Below are positions 1 to 9,570 of a DNA stretch of 64,000 nucleotides, one piece after another. The notes beneath the pieces were generated by a model. That model saw nothing but the letters and a program-made list of their open reading frames with translations. It searched no databases and was not told the origin of the DNA. The DNA comes from Micrasema longulum. Lineage: Eukaryota; Arthropoda; Insecta; Trichoptera; Brachycentridae. The DNA lies in NCBI GenBank assembly GCA_022494885.1, contig JAGVSM010001000.1, positions 1 through 64,000 of the forward strand, written 5' to 3'. The translations under genes and the position numbers were made by a program. How positions within the stretch are numbered: position 1 is the first letter of the stretch; each line of letters opens with the position of its first letter.

Positions 1-169
1 GAGTTGGAGCGCCATCTATGTATTACAAAAATATATACCTACTCCCCCTTGGGAGAAAATCCAGATTTGTGTGTGTACAAGTACACGTACCAAAAATAAA
101 GTCAGTTAATTTGTGTTGCTGAACGAGTGTATATTCTGTTGGGTTCTGTGTGTGTGTATGTTTTTATTC

Positions 170-285
170 CTCTTCCAAGTCGGTCCCTCAATGCTGAGGA
201 TCGTGATCTCCATGAACACTTCTCAAATATTTCTGATCATGGTGGTTTTCTTGGCAAAATAGTGCAGTAGTTTGCCATTGCTTTA
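170..285. repeat. Unclassified interspersed-repeat fragment
   Basis: This stretch has the words GGTCCCTCAATGCTGAGGATC and TTTCTTGGCAAAATAGTGC followed by AGTAGTTTGCCATTGC. The second pair resembles a motif often met in animal interspersed repeats (a 'TTCTTGGCAAAATACTGGAG' type word). I see no coding signal here, and the rest of positions 1-290 holds only AT-rich sequence with a short GT run near 150-162. Classification is open. Confidence 0.35.
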
Positions 286-289
286 TGTT

Positions 290-1100
290 TTTACAAGTAA
301 ATGTATTTTTATATACCTGTGTTGGTACATTTCCTTATTTTCACTTCTTACGTTATCTTTAATTTTCACTAAATGTACACACTTATGTTTCACTGCTGCA
401 CTTAAATGTATTTATAAGATTAACATATTACAACAGAGATGAAGAACATTTAAGAGAAGGTAATATAGAAGTCTAGGCATCTACAGGGCTTATGACCTGT
501 CAATGGCTGGTTTAAGTGGCCACTTTACAAACTGTGTAACATTCAGCATACTGCCTATATTTGAATATCTACATTCCTTCAATTCTTTCATCTGTTGATG
601 TTCGTGAAGTTAAAGAGCAAAATTTTGTTGATAAATTACCTGGTCCATGAAGAAGTATAGACATTGAAAAAATAACATTTTCAGGCGTTGCCTAGTATGT
701 AGGTGAAATAATTCAATTAGATGAATATCACCTGCATAAATAAAGGTTTCAGCTCTTTAATTTCACAAACATTAACAGATGAAAGAATTGAAGGAATAAA
801 GATGTTCAAATATAGGCAGAATGGTGAATGTTACACAGTGTGTAAAGTGGCCACTTAAACCAGCCATTGACAGGTCATAAACCCGGTAGATGCCTAGACT
901 TCTATATTACCTTTTCTTAAATTTTCTTCATCTCTGTTGTAATATGTTAATATAAACAGCTCCCAGGGAGTTGAATCCAGTCCTTGTCTACAAAAATTTG
1001 GACAAACTCAAAATATTGTATTTCTAATATTTATTAGATTTTTTTTTTAATTTGCAAAAGCACGTCCTAACGTGTAAGTCAATAAATAAATAAATATAAT
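290..1100 (+). repeat. LINE 3' UTR split by a foldback element
   Basis: Positions 290-418 and 1019-1100 match, in order, the uninterrupted repeat at 16250-16445: both contain the 'GTTGGTACATTTCC' word, 'CACTTATGTTTCACTGCTGC' and a terminal part with 'GTCCTAACGTGTAAG' / 'CGTAGGGCGTGTAAA' followed by an AATAAATAAATA tail. Comparison shows that the segment 418-1018 was inserted later. The tail of AATA units suggests the 3' end of a non-LTR retrotransposon; no ORF remains. Confidence 0.6.
418..1018. mobile_element. Foldback (long inverted-repeat) element, subfamily A
   Basis: The left arm at 418-600 (TTAACATATTACAACAGAGA ... TCTAGGCATCTACAGGGC) is the reverse complement of the right arm at about 780-960. 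The interior has a 'GGCGTTGCCTAGTATGTAGG' segment. The right end runs on to a word reading ACTCAAAATATTGT, the terminal sequence seen in other copies. There is no ORF, so this is a non-autonomous element with long inverted arms. Related copies occur at 8873-9180, 10480-11150, 24780-25262 and 60771-61083. The left terminus is truncated here. Confidence 0.75.
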
Positions 1101-1119
1101 TTGAATATAATATTAACAA

Positions 1120-1190
1120 AATGACATTCATAACTCAATTTTGCAAAAAAAGTTACTTCCAGCCTTTCAGCTTTAAGGTACAGATTTTTC
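1120..1190 (+). repeat. Short dispersed repeat (pair with 28266-28325)
   Basis: The word ACATTCATAACTCAATTTTG followed by a TTACTTCCAGCCTTTCAGC block recurs as the reverse complement near 28266-28325. The surrounding 1100-1620 segment is AT-rich, contains no recognisable gene, and ends in a small 'CACGGGTAACCCGGTGAGG' patch at 1529-1550. Confidence 0.5.
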
Positions 1191-1620
1191 CTTTACAAAT
1201 AAATTAAATAAATTTAAAAAGTAAGAAAAAAATTAATAATAACTAAAATATAAGCATACGTATTATTCACACAAAATAACATTCAATAACAATAAAAATC
1301 AATATAAAGCCGTGTTGCATATTAGCCGTTGAATTATTTTTTTCTTCAATGTTTCGTCAACATTTGAAGAAAATATGTCAATTATAATATAACGTTAAAT
1401 CACTAAATAACTATAACAGTGTAAGCCACTCCAAGTACGAGAGCTAATCTCTTTTTGGAAAGTTACAGCCTTATATCGGTTCTCAAATGTAAAAATATAT
1501 TTTTAAAGTATATTATTAAGTGACCTCGGCACGGGTAACCCGGTGAGGTCACATTATTTTAATTATTAATCATAGTTTATAATGGAAAAAGATATGAATA
1601 AATAAATCAATCAAGATCGA

Positions 1621-2425
1621 CTATAGTCCTTTAAATATAGCTTGATTAGAATTACAGTTGTCAGCGAAAGTGAGGACTTAGCTTTGTAGTAACGTCTAGG
1701 GAGTGATTTATATTGACACACGAAAAATTATTCGTATCTGGCATGTTAATTTATGTTTTTAATACATTGTTTCACATATAAATCAACAAATATAAAATCA
1801 ACTTTAAAACTAAAATCTCAATGTCCCCTTTCGCGTAACAATAAATAAGTATTTGTTCCATCTGCCAGTCTGTAGCACTAATTATGCACAACACTCTTTC
1901 GTCTATCGTTCTTGCTCTAACTATAATGCTTTTTGCCATAGATATATTTTATATGCCCCTTAATTTTTAAATTAAGACTCCTTATTTCTGGCTGCGATAC
2001 GATCCCACTTACTATTTAATGATGCTCACACTTACACACACCTGAACACTTACTTCTACACTAATACACATAAACACACATCTACACTTACTCTCATACA
2101 AATACACATAAACACACCCTTTTGTTGTAACACAATTTAATAATATGTATGATTCTTATTTAGAAACTTTGCTGGTCTGTCTTTAAACTGTTTTTTTTTT
2201 TTAATGTTACTACATCGTTGTCGACTGTTTGTTTCTTTAAAATAAATAAATACAAAAATGTACCTTATTACTAACGACGTTCTTACAAAGTTAAGTCATT
2301 TTGCAAAAATGTTAGAGATGAGACAAATTGATCAACGTAAATCGTAAATGTTATTCATGAAAAAAAGTATTTAATGTCTCTTTTTTTAGTAAATATTTTT
2401 TTTTATATCACAATCTACTTTTATA
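1621..2425 (+). mobile_element. 536-bp-family MITE, interrupted copy
   Basis: The left terminus at 1621 (CTATAGTCCTTTAAATATAG) and following ~190 bases match the complete copy at 63385-63920. The match stops near 1815 and resumes at about 2250 (ACTAACGACGTTCTTACAAA). The 1816-2235 interval is therefore an insertion: it holds CA-rich 'ACACATAAACACAC' sequence and ends in TAAAATAAATAAATA, like a LINE 3' tail. No coding sequence is recognisable. Confidence 0.65.
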
Positions 2426-2430
2426 TATTT

Positions 2431-3030
2431 ATAGTCCTTAAAATATAGCTTGATTAAAATGACAGCTGTCAAATTTAAATTCTGTAATGTCCTGCCGGTA
2501 AAACAACTTTGTGACTACAAATTGATTGTAGATCACTTTGTTGATCCGGAATATAAAAAAAGAGTTTCCCACACTCACAACACTAGATTAAAAACTAAAG
2601 GCTCCCCGTTTGTTCCCCGAATTACAAATTACTTCGGAGAGCGAACATTAAATTGCGTTGTTCCAAGATTGTTCAATGATCTCCCACAAACCATCATTAA
2701 CATGAAAAATCTTTAAATGAAAAAAAAAGAACTGAAGAAATATCTTTTAGATACTTTATAGTGCCTGTTTATAAAAAATCTCTAAAATACAAATAAAATA
2801 AATGTAATATAAACCTGTCGTAATAATAAAAAAAAATGTTTCCCATCGAAAAGTCTTTAGACTTAGTGGGTAACAAATTCTTTTATGTATTTTTCAATTA
2901 TAAAATAAACGCTACTCTGCAGCACTGAAACTAAAACTAATGTCACTAGTGATGAGAAATTATTTATCACTGATCATGTACCGATCAAATCGATTTTATC
3001 AGTTTTTACATGCAAACATGAGACTCTGTT
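2431..3030 (-). mobile_element. 536-bp-family MITE, inverted copy with LINE insertion
   Basis: The terminus TATAGTCCTTAAAATATAGC at 2430-2449, then GACAGCTGTCAAA, is the right end of the MITE family in reverse. The element resumes at about 2937 (CTAATGTCACTAGTGATGAG ... TCAAATCGATTTTATCAG). The gap 2474-2936 is a LINE fragment inserted into it. The copy lies next to and opposite the copy at 1621-2425. Confidence 0.65.
2474..2936 (+). pseudogene. Non-LTR retrotransposon ORF2 C-terminal remnant
   Basis: The plus-strand reading frame gives a typical LINE C-terminal tail: 'HTHNTRLKTKGSPFVPR' followed by 'FGERTLNCVVPRLFNDLP'. Such tails (HxHxTRxk... fGxRsl.y..PklwN.LP) follow the reverse transcriptase in Jockey/CR1-like elements. 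The frame stops at 2716. It is 5'-truncated and sits inside an inverted MITE copy. Only about 80 codons remain, so it is inactive. Confidence 0.7.
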
Positions 3031-3035
3031 TCCGA

Positions 3036-3400
3036 AAATTCATAATGTTTGTGAAAGCAAATTATTCTATCAAATCCCAAAAGGAGCACTCCCACACTAC
3101 CAGAAGTCAAACTAGAGGATGGGTCATGGGGTCTACCGCAAACTCTGAATTCGGGCAAAGAAATTTCAGGTTTCTGGGCCCCAAAATATACAATATGTTA
3201 CCCGAACATTGCAAAACCATGACCCGGATTCAATCAAATAAATTTGTGAAAATTAGTGACTGGGTTTAGGTCGAGAAAAATCGGAAAATTTACTCAAAAA
3301 CATTCTTACATAATAAATGGTATAAATTAATAATTTATAAATTTATAGTTAATTAAAAAGTAGGTCGTAATATTATTGTTCATTTTGCATTAAAATGTCT
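3036..3400 (+). pseudogene. LINE ORF2 C-terminal remnant
   Basis: The frame ending at 3269 reads 'HSHTTRSQTRGW' and then 'FGQRNFRFLGPKIYNMLP', another member of the LINE C-terminal tail type, from a different family than the one at 2474-2936. The 5' end abuts the MITE sequence at about 3030. Downstream AT-rich sequence to 3700 has a 'CTGCCTTAAAACAGGTTG' patch and no gene. Confidence 0.65.
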
Positions 3401-3703
3401 GCCTTAAAACAGGTTGTACCTAGTTAGGCAGACTAGACATGATCCAGAAAAATATATTACCTAACTGTGTATGTAGTAGATAAAGTAATTGTTATTTTTG
3501 TTAATAAATCATAACTTATTATTTTTAAATCATTGTTGACTTTTAATAAGAGCATATAATTGGCGGAACACCATCAAGGAGACACGTCATTAAAATTAAA
3601 ATTTTAAAAAAAAATATTGATATAAAACAAGAAAAACCGCAAAAAGGACATCCTATAGATAGTCATACTAAAAAATCGTATTAAAAAACATAATTAAATA
3701 TTC

Positions 3704-3947
3704 ATCATCATCATCATCATCAGCCGTCTCTTGTCCAATGTTGAACATGGGCCTCCCCCTTTAGTCTCCATATTTCCCTATCCTGAGCCAACCGCATCAA
3801 ACCACTTCCTGCAACTCGTCTTATGTCATCAGACCACCTTGTCTGAGGCCTGCCGACACTTCTTCTAGCCGTTCTGGGTCGCCATTCCAGGACTTTTTTG
3901 GTCCATCTAGAGTCTGTGATTCTGGCTATATGACCAGCCAGCTCCAT
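3704..3947 (-). pseudogene. Endonuclease-RT LINE C-terminus with (TGA)n tail
   Basis: On the minus strand the last ~75 codons of a LINE read 'LAGHIARITDSRWTKKVLEW', then 'RSVGRPQTRWSDDIRRVAGS', ending 'HVQHWTRDG'. This C-terminal signature (GHiaR..D.RW..kvleWrPr...r..GRP..RW.DDi) is widespread in arthropod RTE-type elements. The element's 3' end is the TCATCATCATCATCATCA run at 3704-3721, i.e. a (TGA)n tail in its own sense. It is 5'-truncated at about 3950. Confidence 0.8.
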
Positions 3948-4261
3948 TTCTGGTTGGCAGCCCTATGGACCACATCGGTGATCTTTGTTCTCGCTCTAAT
4001 CCATGTATTGGTTTTTCTGTCTCTCAACGAAATACCCAGCATTCTCCTTTCCATGGCTCTCTGTGTCACTGATAATTTGTGTAAATTTTTTTTCGTGAAC
4101 ACAAAAGTTTCACAGCCATGTGTCAGATATTAATTCAGATATTATTCAAATATTAAATGTAAATAAATATATAGTTATTCCACAAAGTTAACGACAAATC
4201 AATTATAGTATTAAATTATGTTCCGAAAAATGCTGACAGCAAATTCATGCATGATTTGAAT

Positions 4262-5145
4262 GCAATACGGAGGGGAAACATTTTTGAGAAGGGAATATGG
4301 AAGTCTAGGCATTTACAGGGCATATGGTCTGTCATTTATATATTTATTTTGACACTTTATATACATATACAATATGGGCGGGCATATTGCTTTAAGGAAA
4401 TTTATTCCGACCTACCCAAACCGTTCAGTTTGAGAAAATTATAAATACATGGACATATTGAATCTTACAATTTTATACAAAAATTAAAAACAAAGATTAA
4501 CAAAATAAAAATATATGAAAATAATTTACACTATACTATGAAGAGTGGAGAGGGGATGGGAAGGAAAGAAGAAGGATAAAGGAACAATTTAAATATTTAG
4601 ATAGTGACATTTCAATCTTGACTTAAATGTAAATAAAGAAGGGGCGTCTCTAAAATTAGTTGGTAAGTGGCCACTTTACACACCGCGTAACATTTGCTAT
4701 TCTGCCTATGTTTAAACATCCACATTTCCTCAACTATTCCATCCGCTGACTTCTGTGAAGTAAAGGAGCTGAAACCTTTATCACGTGGGTGAGATTCTTT
4801 CGGCTGAACGAATTCACCTACTAGGCAACACATGAAAATTATTTTCCAATTTTTAATATTTCTTCTTTTACCAGGTAGTTGATTTTAACAGTCAACAGAT
4901 GGAAGAGTTGGAAGAGGAAATGTGAATGTTCAAACATAGGCCGAATGGTGAATGTTACACCGCGTGTAAAGTGGCCACTTAAACCAGCCAATGACAGGCC
5001 ATAAGCCCTGTAAATGCCTAGACTCCCATATTCCCTTCTCAAAAATGTTTTCCCTCTCTGTTGCAACAAATTCAAACATAAACAACTCCCTAGGGAGAAA
5101 ATCCAGCCAGTCTGCAAGCATTTGGACATGCTCAAAACATTGTTG
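4262..5145. mobile_element. Foldback element, subfamily B, split by another repeat
   Basis: The arms are the short left part at 4262-4340 (GGAAACATTTTTGAGAAGGG) plus 4641-4760, and the right arm at about 4895-5145, which is their reverse complement and ends with TTTGGACATGCTCAAAACAT. The arms share the CTAGGCATTTACAGGGC and AAGTGGCCACTTTACAC words with subfamily A but differ at the ends (GAGAGGGAAAACATTTTTGA instead of GATGAAGAACATTTAAGA). Repeat C is inserted at 4340-4640. Small ORFs in this region are by-products of the repeat. Confidence 0.7.
4340..4640 (+). repeat. Repeat C inserted in foldback element
   Basis: It begins with TTTGACACTTTATATACATA and continues through GGGCGGGCATATTGC, ACCCAAACCGTTCAGTTTGA and a purine-rich GGAAAGAAGAAGGATAAAGG block to TTGACTTAAATGTAAATAA. 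The same sequence recurs at 60001-60770, where it is itself interrupted by a LINE. There is no coding potential; it could be the 3' UTR of a LINE. Confidence 0.65.
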
Positions 5146-5159
5146 GATAAAAAAAGAAA

Positions 5160-5850
5160 CTTGAGCGATAATATTTTTAGATGAAGTCCTCTATTTTGAG
5201 TCGGCGAGCTATCAATTTCGAGATTTTTTCTGCTTCAGTGCGTCTCATAGATCGTTTAGACTTTTTCAGGCTTCGGTCTATAGAATTAAGAATATTCTAG
5301 TAGGAGCGTAGAAAATCATATTTAAATACATCGGACTGTGTCCAAATATATCCTCACTTTTCCCCACTTTTGCCGCGCGCATTCGTGAAGTCGCCACGTT
5401 ATGTTGCCAGGTGGGAAAATATATAATCATAACACAAATGTGAGGTAAAAAAAAAAGCTTATGTTAATTTCTCTAAAATTTTATTGATCACTCGGAAATA
5501 TTGATTGACACAACAGAGTAATGAGTAAAGGGTCATTTAATAAAAGTAATTGAATTAATGAATTTTGAACATAAAATAAAAAACAAATATTATTTTACAT
5601 AAAACGGATATTTGAATATCATGTTAAATAATATTTGATGTTTTAAAGATAATAATGTCATTCAAATGTCCACCTCAGAGTTGTTTAATCCAAAGTCCAA
5701 TTTTCATTAGTTCTCTCTTAGATGAGCAAAGTAGGGTAAAAAAATTACTACCCTGGCAACACTTTCGAAATGTCCATTTTAATTTCTTCGACAATCTGAC
5801 AGATGGAAAAATAATTCATTTTTTATGTAATGGATTTGCTACTTATACAT
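5160..5850. other. No gene recognised
   Basis: This is AT-rich sequence with a small GC patch (TTGCCGCGCGCATTCGTGAA) near 5370-5390. I see no splice-bounded exon, RNA gene or repeat that recurs in this window. Short ORFs at 5655-5897 lack any recognisable motif. Confidence 0.4.
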
Positions 5851-5867
5851 TCATTTGCTTATTACAC

Positions 5868-6330
5868 ATGAAAAGTGGTCCCATCCTGTTTCTTTAAGAT
5901 CCCAGCAGTATTTCTGCACTTTAAAATGACCCAACAGGGCATAGTTGAATTCAAATCGGAAGTTGCGTACTGAGCGACGTGTACAAAAAACAAATGGGAA
6001 AAAAAAAACAAAAACGCGGCCTCTGTGGTATAGCGGTCAAGACTCTTGACTCACACACGGAAGGTTCCGCGTTCGATTCCCGGTGAGAACACAAAAATTA
6101 AATGTGATTTTTTCAAGCCTGGGTGTTCTGTGATGTAATTCACTACTGTAATTGGGCCTCCTGGCCTGTTGTGGTGCAAAAAAATTAAAATAAATGAATA
6201 ATTAAAAAACGTAAAACTACTTATTTATGAGTAGTTTAGTCGCCTTCTGTTTGATGCGCGTATGCGGTTTCTGGACCATTCTTAATTCTATGCTTCAGTC
6301 GCTAGTTTGTAAAGCAATTTTAGTCAATTT
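5868..6330 (+). repeat. Repeat D, with a tRNA-Val-type SINE inserted
   Basis: The flanks at 5868-5995 (CTTTAAGATCCCAGCAGTAT ... GTTGCGTACTGAGCGACG) and 6215-6300 (ATGAGTAGTTTAGTCGCC) match a continuous copy at 51585-51790 and an inverted copy at 40245-40415. The intervening 6012-6205 is a SINE. It has the look of a non-autonomous DNA element; ends were not resolved. Confidence 0.6.
6012..6205 (+). mobile_element. SINE family 2, tRNA-Val-derived
   Basis: The head at 6016-6092 has a tRNA-like A box (TGGTATAGCGGTCAAGA), an anticodon loop CTCACAC (CAC, valine) and a B box GTTCGATTCCC. It is followed by a body (CTGGGTGTTCTGTGATGTAA, ACTGTAATTGGGCCTCCTGG) and an A-rich tail. The body after the tRNA part, absence of a normal acceptor stem, and a second copy at 33470-33632 (minus) show it is a SINE rather than a tRNA gene. 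Confidence 0.8.
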
Positions 6331-6375
6331 CCCTTCACAATAATAGCTGGTATTATGTTTTAGTTCAATGACATA

Positions 6376-7953
6376 TCATTTTAAGCACTTGATTCCAGTT
6401 TCTCTTACTGTTTCTTCCCATTTAATATAGTCTTCTTCGCTCAGCGAGTTATCATCACACCCCGCGTGGGTTCCTTTCCCGATGTAGCACGTTGGATGGT
6501 CACCGTCAGTGAGGTACTCTTGGTCCAACTGTACCTCCCCTAAAGTGTCCAAAACGGGGAACAGGCACCCGCATTTCCATGGGTTCCCATGGAGACTAAC
6601 TTTCAGCCCATATCTTCCCTTGAAGATGTTCCGTGGGAGATGCGTTAGCCTGTTGCACGAGGCGGCCAGATTCTCCAGTTTTCCAATCGCGAGGATGTCT
6701 TCAGGAAGCCTCTTCAAAATGTTGTTTCTCAAATCCAAAACCTTCAACTCTTTCAGTTCTGCGAACGTCAGAATATTCAACGTGTGTATCTTGTTGTTAT
6801 TTAGAAAAATGGTCTTCAACCGCTTGTTGCTTTTGAAAATTGAATTGTCCAAAGTATTCAGAAGATTCTCAGACAAATTCAGCGTCTCCAAATTTTCTAG
6901 ATTGTTAAAAAAGTACACCAAAAAACTGTAAATTGAGTTGTGCGAAAGGTCCAGCGATCTTAAATTGCGTTGTTCATTCAAAAGTTTTTCGTACAACCAA
7001 GACAGTTGGTTGTGGGAGAGGATCAACGTTGTGAGGTTGGTGGCGAGCCAAAAGGCTTCGAGATGAAGATGGCTAAGGTTGTTATATGACATGTCGAGGG
7101 TTTGCAGGTTAGAACCGAATACATCAGGCCTAAATATGTCGGCTATATTATTGCGCGAAAGGTTGACAAATTTCATCTCATTCGTCAGACTTGCCAAACT
7201 TACAGCGTTGATAGAATTATGCCCCAAATCCAAGTATTCTATCGCTGATCCCTTGAACGTGTTCCTCCGCAGGTTCTTAAGTCCAGAATGTGAAAGAATC
7301 AGCGTTTTGAGTTCTTTGGCGCCTTCGAAACACCGGTCGCCAAGTTTCACAGGAGTGTACGACGCGTTCAAGTACCGGATTGACGCCCCGAGTTTAAACT
7401 TTGTCAAATCAACAGTATCGGAGTTGCGCGAGAGGTCGACGATTCGGAGATCTTTGAATGCGTTGAGATTTTGCAGCGAAAAATAGTTTGACTTCTCTCG
7501 AAGGTTCGACAGATCCAAAGCGTACAAATTCGGGACTGAACTCAACAGCGAACTTCCGGGACATCGCCCAGTTCCCGACAGCCGCAAGCTTTGAAGATTG
7601 TGCAAATGTTTGAACTCCGGTCCCTCGAAACAGAGGTCTGGATTTCCGGATAAATCCAAATTGATCAAAGAGCTGGCGTTGACGAACAAATCGGGGGATA
7701 AAGTCAGCAGTTTGATGTCTTTCAAAATGAATGTTTTGATGCGAGACCATTCATATTTCTCGAAAGATTCCGTCAATGTCGTTTGAGTCGTTCGTCGTCT
7801 TGGTTGGTGCGAAATGTGATTACCCCTGTCTCCTATTGCACTGCACTTTAATGTCTCGATATTCCACGTCATAATTTCACATCTCAATTCACAGGCACCT
7901 CTACTCACTGAGAAAAGTGTTACTAAAACAATTTTCAAATGAAACGCAATCAT
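6376..7953 (-). CDS. Secreted leucine-rich-repeat protein (LRR1)
   Basis: The protein is 525 residues from a single uninterrupted exon. Residues 1-19 form a hydrophobic signal peptide (HLKIVLVTLFSVSRG); Cys25 and Cys37 make a short N-terminal cap. From about residue 60 to 450 there are repeated LxxLxLxxN units (for example TLILSHNQLSWL, NLRSLDLSHNSI, LKVLDLRNNIL), followed by a cysteine-rich C-terminal cap starting NPWKCGC and ending GIKCLK. There is no transmembrane segment or GPI signal after the cap, so it is probably secreted. Such proteins usually bind other proteins in recognition or matrix roles; the ligand cannot be told. Its paralogue of identical length is at 18718-20295 in head-to-head orientation. 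The coding sequence is clearly richer in G+C than its flanks. The start is the ATG at 7953 that directly precedes the signal peptide. I do not recognise a named gene. Confidence 0.9.
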   Translation of the reverse strand: MIAFHLKIVLVTLFSVSRGACELRCEIMTWNIETLKCSAIGDRGNHISHQPRRRTTQTTLTESFEKYEWSRIKTFILKDIKLLTLSPDLFVNASSLINLDLSGNPDLCFEGPEFKHLHNLQSLRLSGTGRCPGSSLLSSVPNLYALDLSNLREKSNYFSLQNLNAFKDLRIVDLSRNSDTVDLTKFKLGASIRYLNASYTPVKLGDRCFEGAKELKTLILSHSGLKNLRRNTFKGSAIEYLDLGHNSINAVSLASLTNEMKFVNLSRNNIADIFRPDVFGSNLQTLDMSYNNLSHLHLEAFWLATNLTTLILSHNQLSWLYEKLLNEQRNLRSLDLSHNSIYSFLVYFFNNLENLETLNLSENLLNTLDNSIFKSNKRLKTIFLNNNKIHTLNILTFAELKELKVLDLRNNILKRLPEDILAIGKLENLAASCNRLTHLPRNIFKGRYGLKVSLHGNPWKCGCLFPVLDTLGEVQLDQEYLTDGDHPTCYIGKGTHAGCDDNSLSEEDYIKWEETVRETGIKCLK

Positions 7954-8350
7954 TTTTACACCTTATTATTTAATTTACGCATTATTTAATTTACAAGACG
8001 ACCAGCGCGTTCTCACTAACTTATGTTTTCGATTAATTCGTGTCGTAATATAAACAGCGATTGTGATAAATTATTTCAAGTTCTAGTGTGTTGTTATCAA
8101 ATAAAAACAATAACACAAGTTGGATTGCTGTCGGATTCACAAAAGATCATTATAATATCTTCGACTCACATGTATTTGAAGCTCTCCACACAAAACAGAT
8201 ATAAAAATATATAAAAGTGGTTATTCTACATCCAGAATCCCGGTCTCCAGAATCTCAGGACCGGATGAGAATCATTTGAGCATTTTATGAATAATTATTG
8301 ATTTTTTAATACTCTCGACTAAAAATTCATACGCCGCAACTTCATATAAC
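7954..8350. other. LRR1 upstream region
   Basis: This is the 5' flank of LRR1 (minus strand). It is AT-rich and contains no recognisable repeat from elsewhere in the window; any promoter and 5' UTR would lie here. I cannot point to a convincing TATA box or initiator. A short local duplication (CCAGAATCCCGGTCTCCAGAATC) lies at about 8231-8253. Confidence 0.4.
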
Positions 8351-8353
8351 GGG

Positions 8354-8665
8354 TTGGGTGGACTTGCCGTGGACACGCGTTGCACACGGCTCAAGAGAGC
8401 CTCAACCCAAGTAGCCTCTTCTTCAAACCTGCGGGCTCCCGTTGCTCTGGAAGATCGTCGATCTTTGGCTGTATTCGGCGGAACTAAGAAACACGGGATT
8501 GGCGTACGAAGTGGCGAGAGTGCTTGCTGGAGAAAGAGTCTCCTTTTTTTTTAAAACCACGGAACTTGCTCATTCGCAGTGTATGAAAAGGCCATTATTT
8601 TTTTATATACCTAAGGGTTTTTTGGATACGCACCAATACAAAATATTAATTCGTAGGAACAGTGT
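8354..8665 (+). other. Unassigned block with short open frames
   Basis: This block is less AT-rich than its surroundings and contains two overlapping plus frames (8354-8554 and 8442-8699) without recognisable domains. The downstream part of the longer frame runs into SINE sequence from about 8670, so it is unlikely to be a gene. It could be a fragment of a mobile element or a decayed exon. Confidence 0.3.
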
Positions 8666-8669
8666 TGTG

Positions 8670-8872
8670 GTTCCGTGGCTGGTGTTGCGAGGTCGCTAAA
8701 AGATCGGAAGATCAAACTTTACTCTCCTGTAACTTGATTCCCGTCTTCTTCGGTAAGTTTTTTACAACTCGTTAAAAATGGGCCCCCATATTTGGGTAAA
8801 TCAAAATTGAAATATTTAGATAAATAAAAATTGAAATATTTGGGTAAATCAAAATTAAAATATTTGCAACAA
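8670..8872 (+). mobile_element. SINE family 4 copy with TTTGGGTAAATC minisatellite tail
   Basis: The head CCGTGGCTGGTGTTGCG matches the tRNA-like head of the inverted copies at 9360-9570, 17790-17945 and 43050-43135. The body word TACAACTCGTTAAAAATGG matches too. The 3' part is a run of degenerate ~22-base units of the type AAATATTTGGGTAAATCAAA. The tandem run is interrupted at 8873 by a foldback element and continues from 9180. Confidence 0.65.
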
Positions 8873-9180
8873 TATTTTGAGTTTGTCCAAATTTTTGTAG
8901 ACTTTTTCAGGCGTTGCCTAGTATGTAGGTGAAATAATTCAATTAGATGAATCTCACCCGCATAAATAAAGGTTTCAGCTCTTTAACTTCACAAACATCA
9001 ACAGATGAAAGAATTGAAGGAATATAGATGTTCCAATATGGGCAGAATGGTGAATGTTACACAGTGTGTAAAGTGGCCACTTAAACCAGCCATTGACAGG
9101 TCATAAGCCCTGTAGATGCCTAGACTTCTATATTACCTTCTCTTAAATGTTCTTCATCTCTGTTGTAATATGTTAATAAA
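8873..9180. mobile_element. Foldback subfamily A fragment inserted in a SINE tail
   Basis: It starts with ATATTTTGAGTTTGTCCAAA, the family terminus, and has the GGCGTTGCCTAGTATGTAGG interior and one complete arm through CTTCATCTCTGTTGTAATAT. The other arm is deleted. On both sides lie the same TTTGGGTAAATC-type tandem units, which shows that it landed within that array. Confidence 0.7.
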
Positions 9181-9570
9181 ATATTTGCGTAAATCTATAT
9201 TGAAAAATTTGGAAAAACCAATATTAAATTTTTTGTGATAAAATTAGAGTATTTGTGTACGTAAATCAAAATTTAAACATTTGGGTAAATTGAAATTGAA
9301 ATTGAAATATTTGTGGTACATCAAAATTTAAATATTTAACCCTTGTCTAGGCAGAAGTACGAGTATATTATTATTTTTTTTTTAAAAAGAAATATTTGTG
9401 TTCTTATGATTTACCCAAATATTAAATTTTGAGGGCCATTTTCAACGAGTTGTAAATAACTCACTATTAGAAAATGGAATCGAGTTGGGGTAGAGTGGGA
9501 TTCGAACCACGGACCTTTGGTTCGTGAGTCCGAGACACTAGCCACAGGACCACAAACCGATTTTGTTTTT
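9181..9570 (-). mobile_element. SINE family 4, inverted copy, and tandem tail
   Basis: On the minus strand the tRNA-like head at 9485-9560 reads GTGGCTAGTGTCTCGGACTC with a B box GGTTCGAATCCC; the body includes the ACTCGTTGAAAATGG word at about 9425-9445. Positions 9181-9345 hold the remaining degenerate AAATATTTGGGTAAATC units. Together with 8670-8872 this forms an inverted SINE pair around one minisatellite. Confidence 0.65.

Noticed and set aside
6016..6092. tRNA-like sequence (valine-type loop)
   Set aside because: It has A and B boxes but no proper acceptor stem, and it continues into a repeated body also present at 33470-33632; it is a SINE head. The same reasoning applies to the tRNA-like heads at 11950, 20773, 27908, 36600, 43060 and 61750.
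6509..7486. Plus-strand ORFs opposite LRR1 (and minus-strand ORFs opposite LRR2)
   Set aside because: They are antisense or alternative-frame shadows of a long conserved coding sequence.
8354..8699. Two overlapping ORFs with balanced composition
   Set aside because: The longer one runs into SINE family 4 sequence, and no domain or splice sites were seen.
8790..9345. CRISPR-like spaced repeats
   Set aside because: Units are degenerate, contiguous and AT-rich; this is a minisatellite in a eukaryotic genome.
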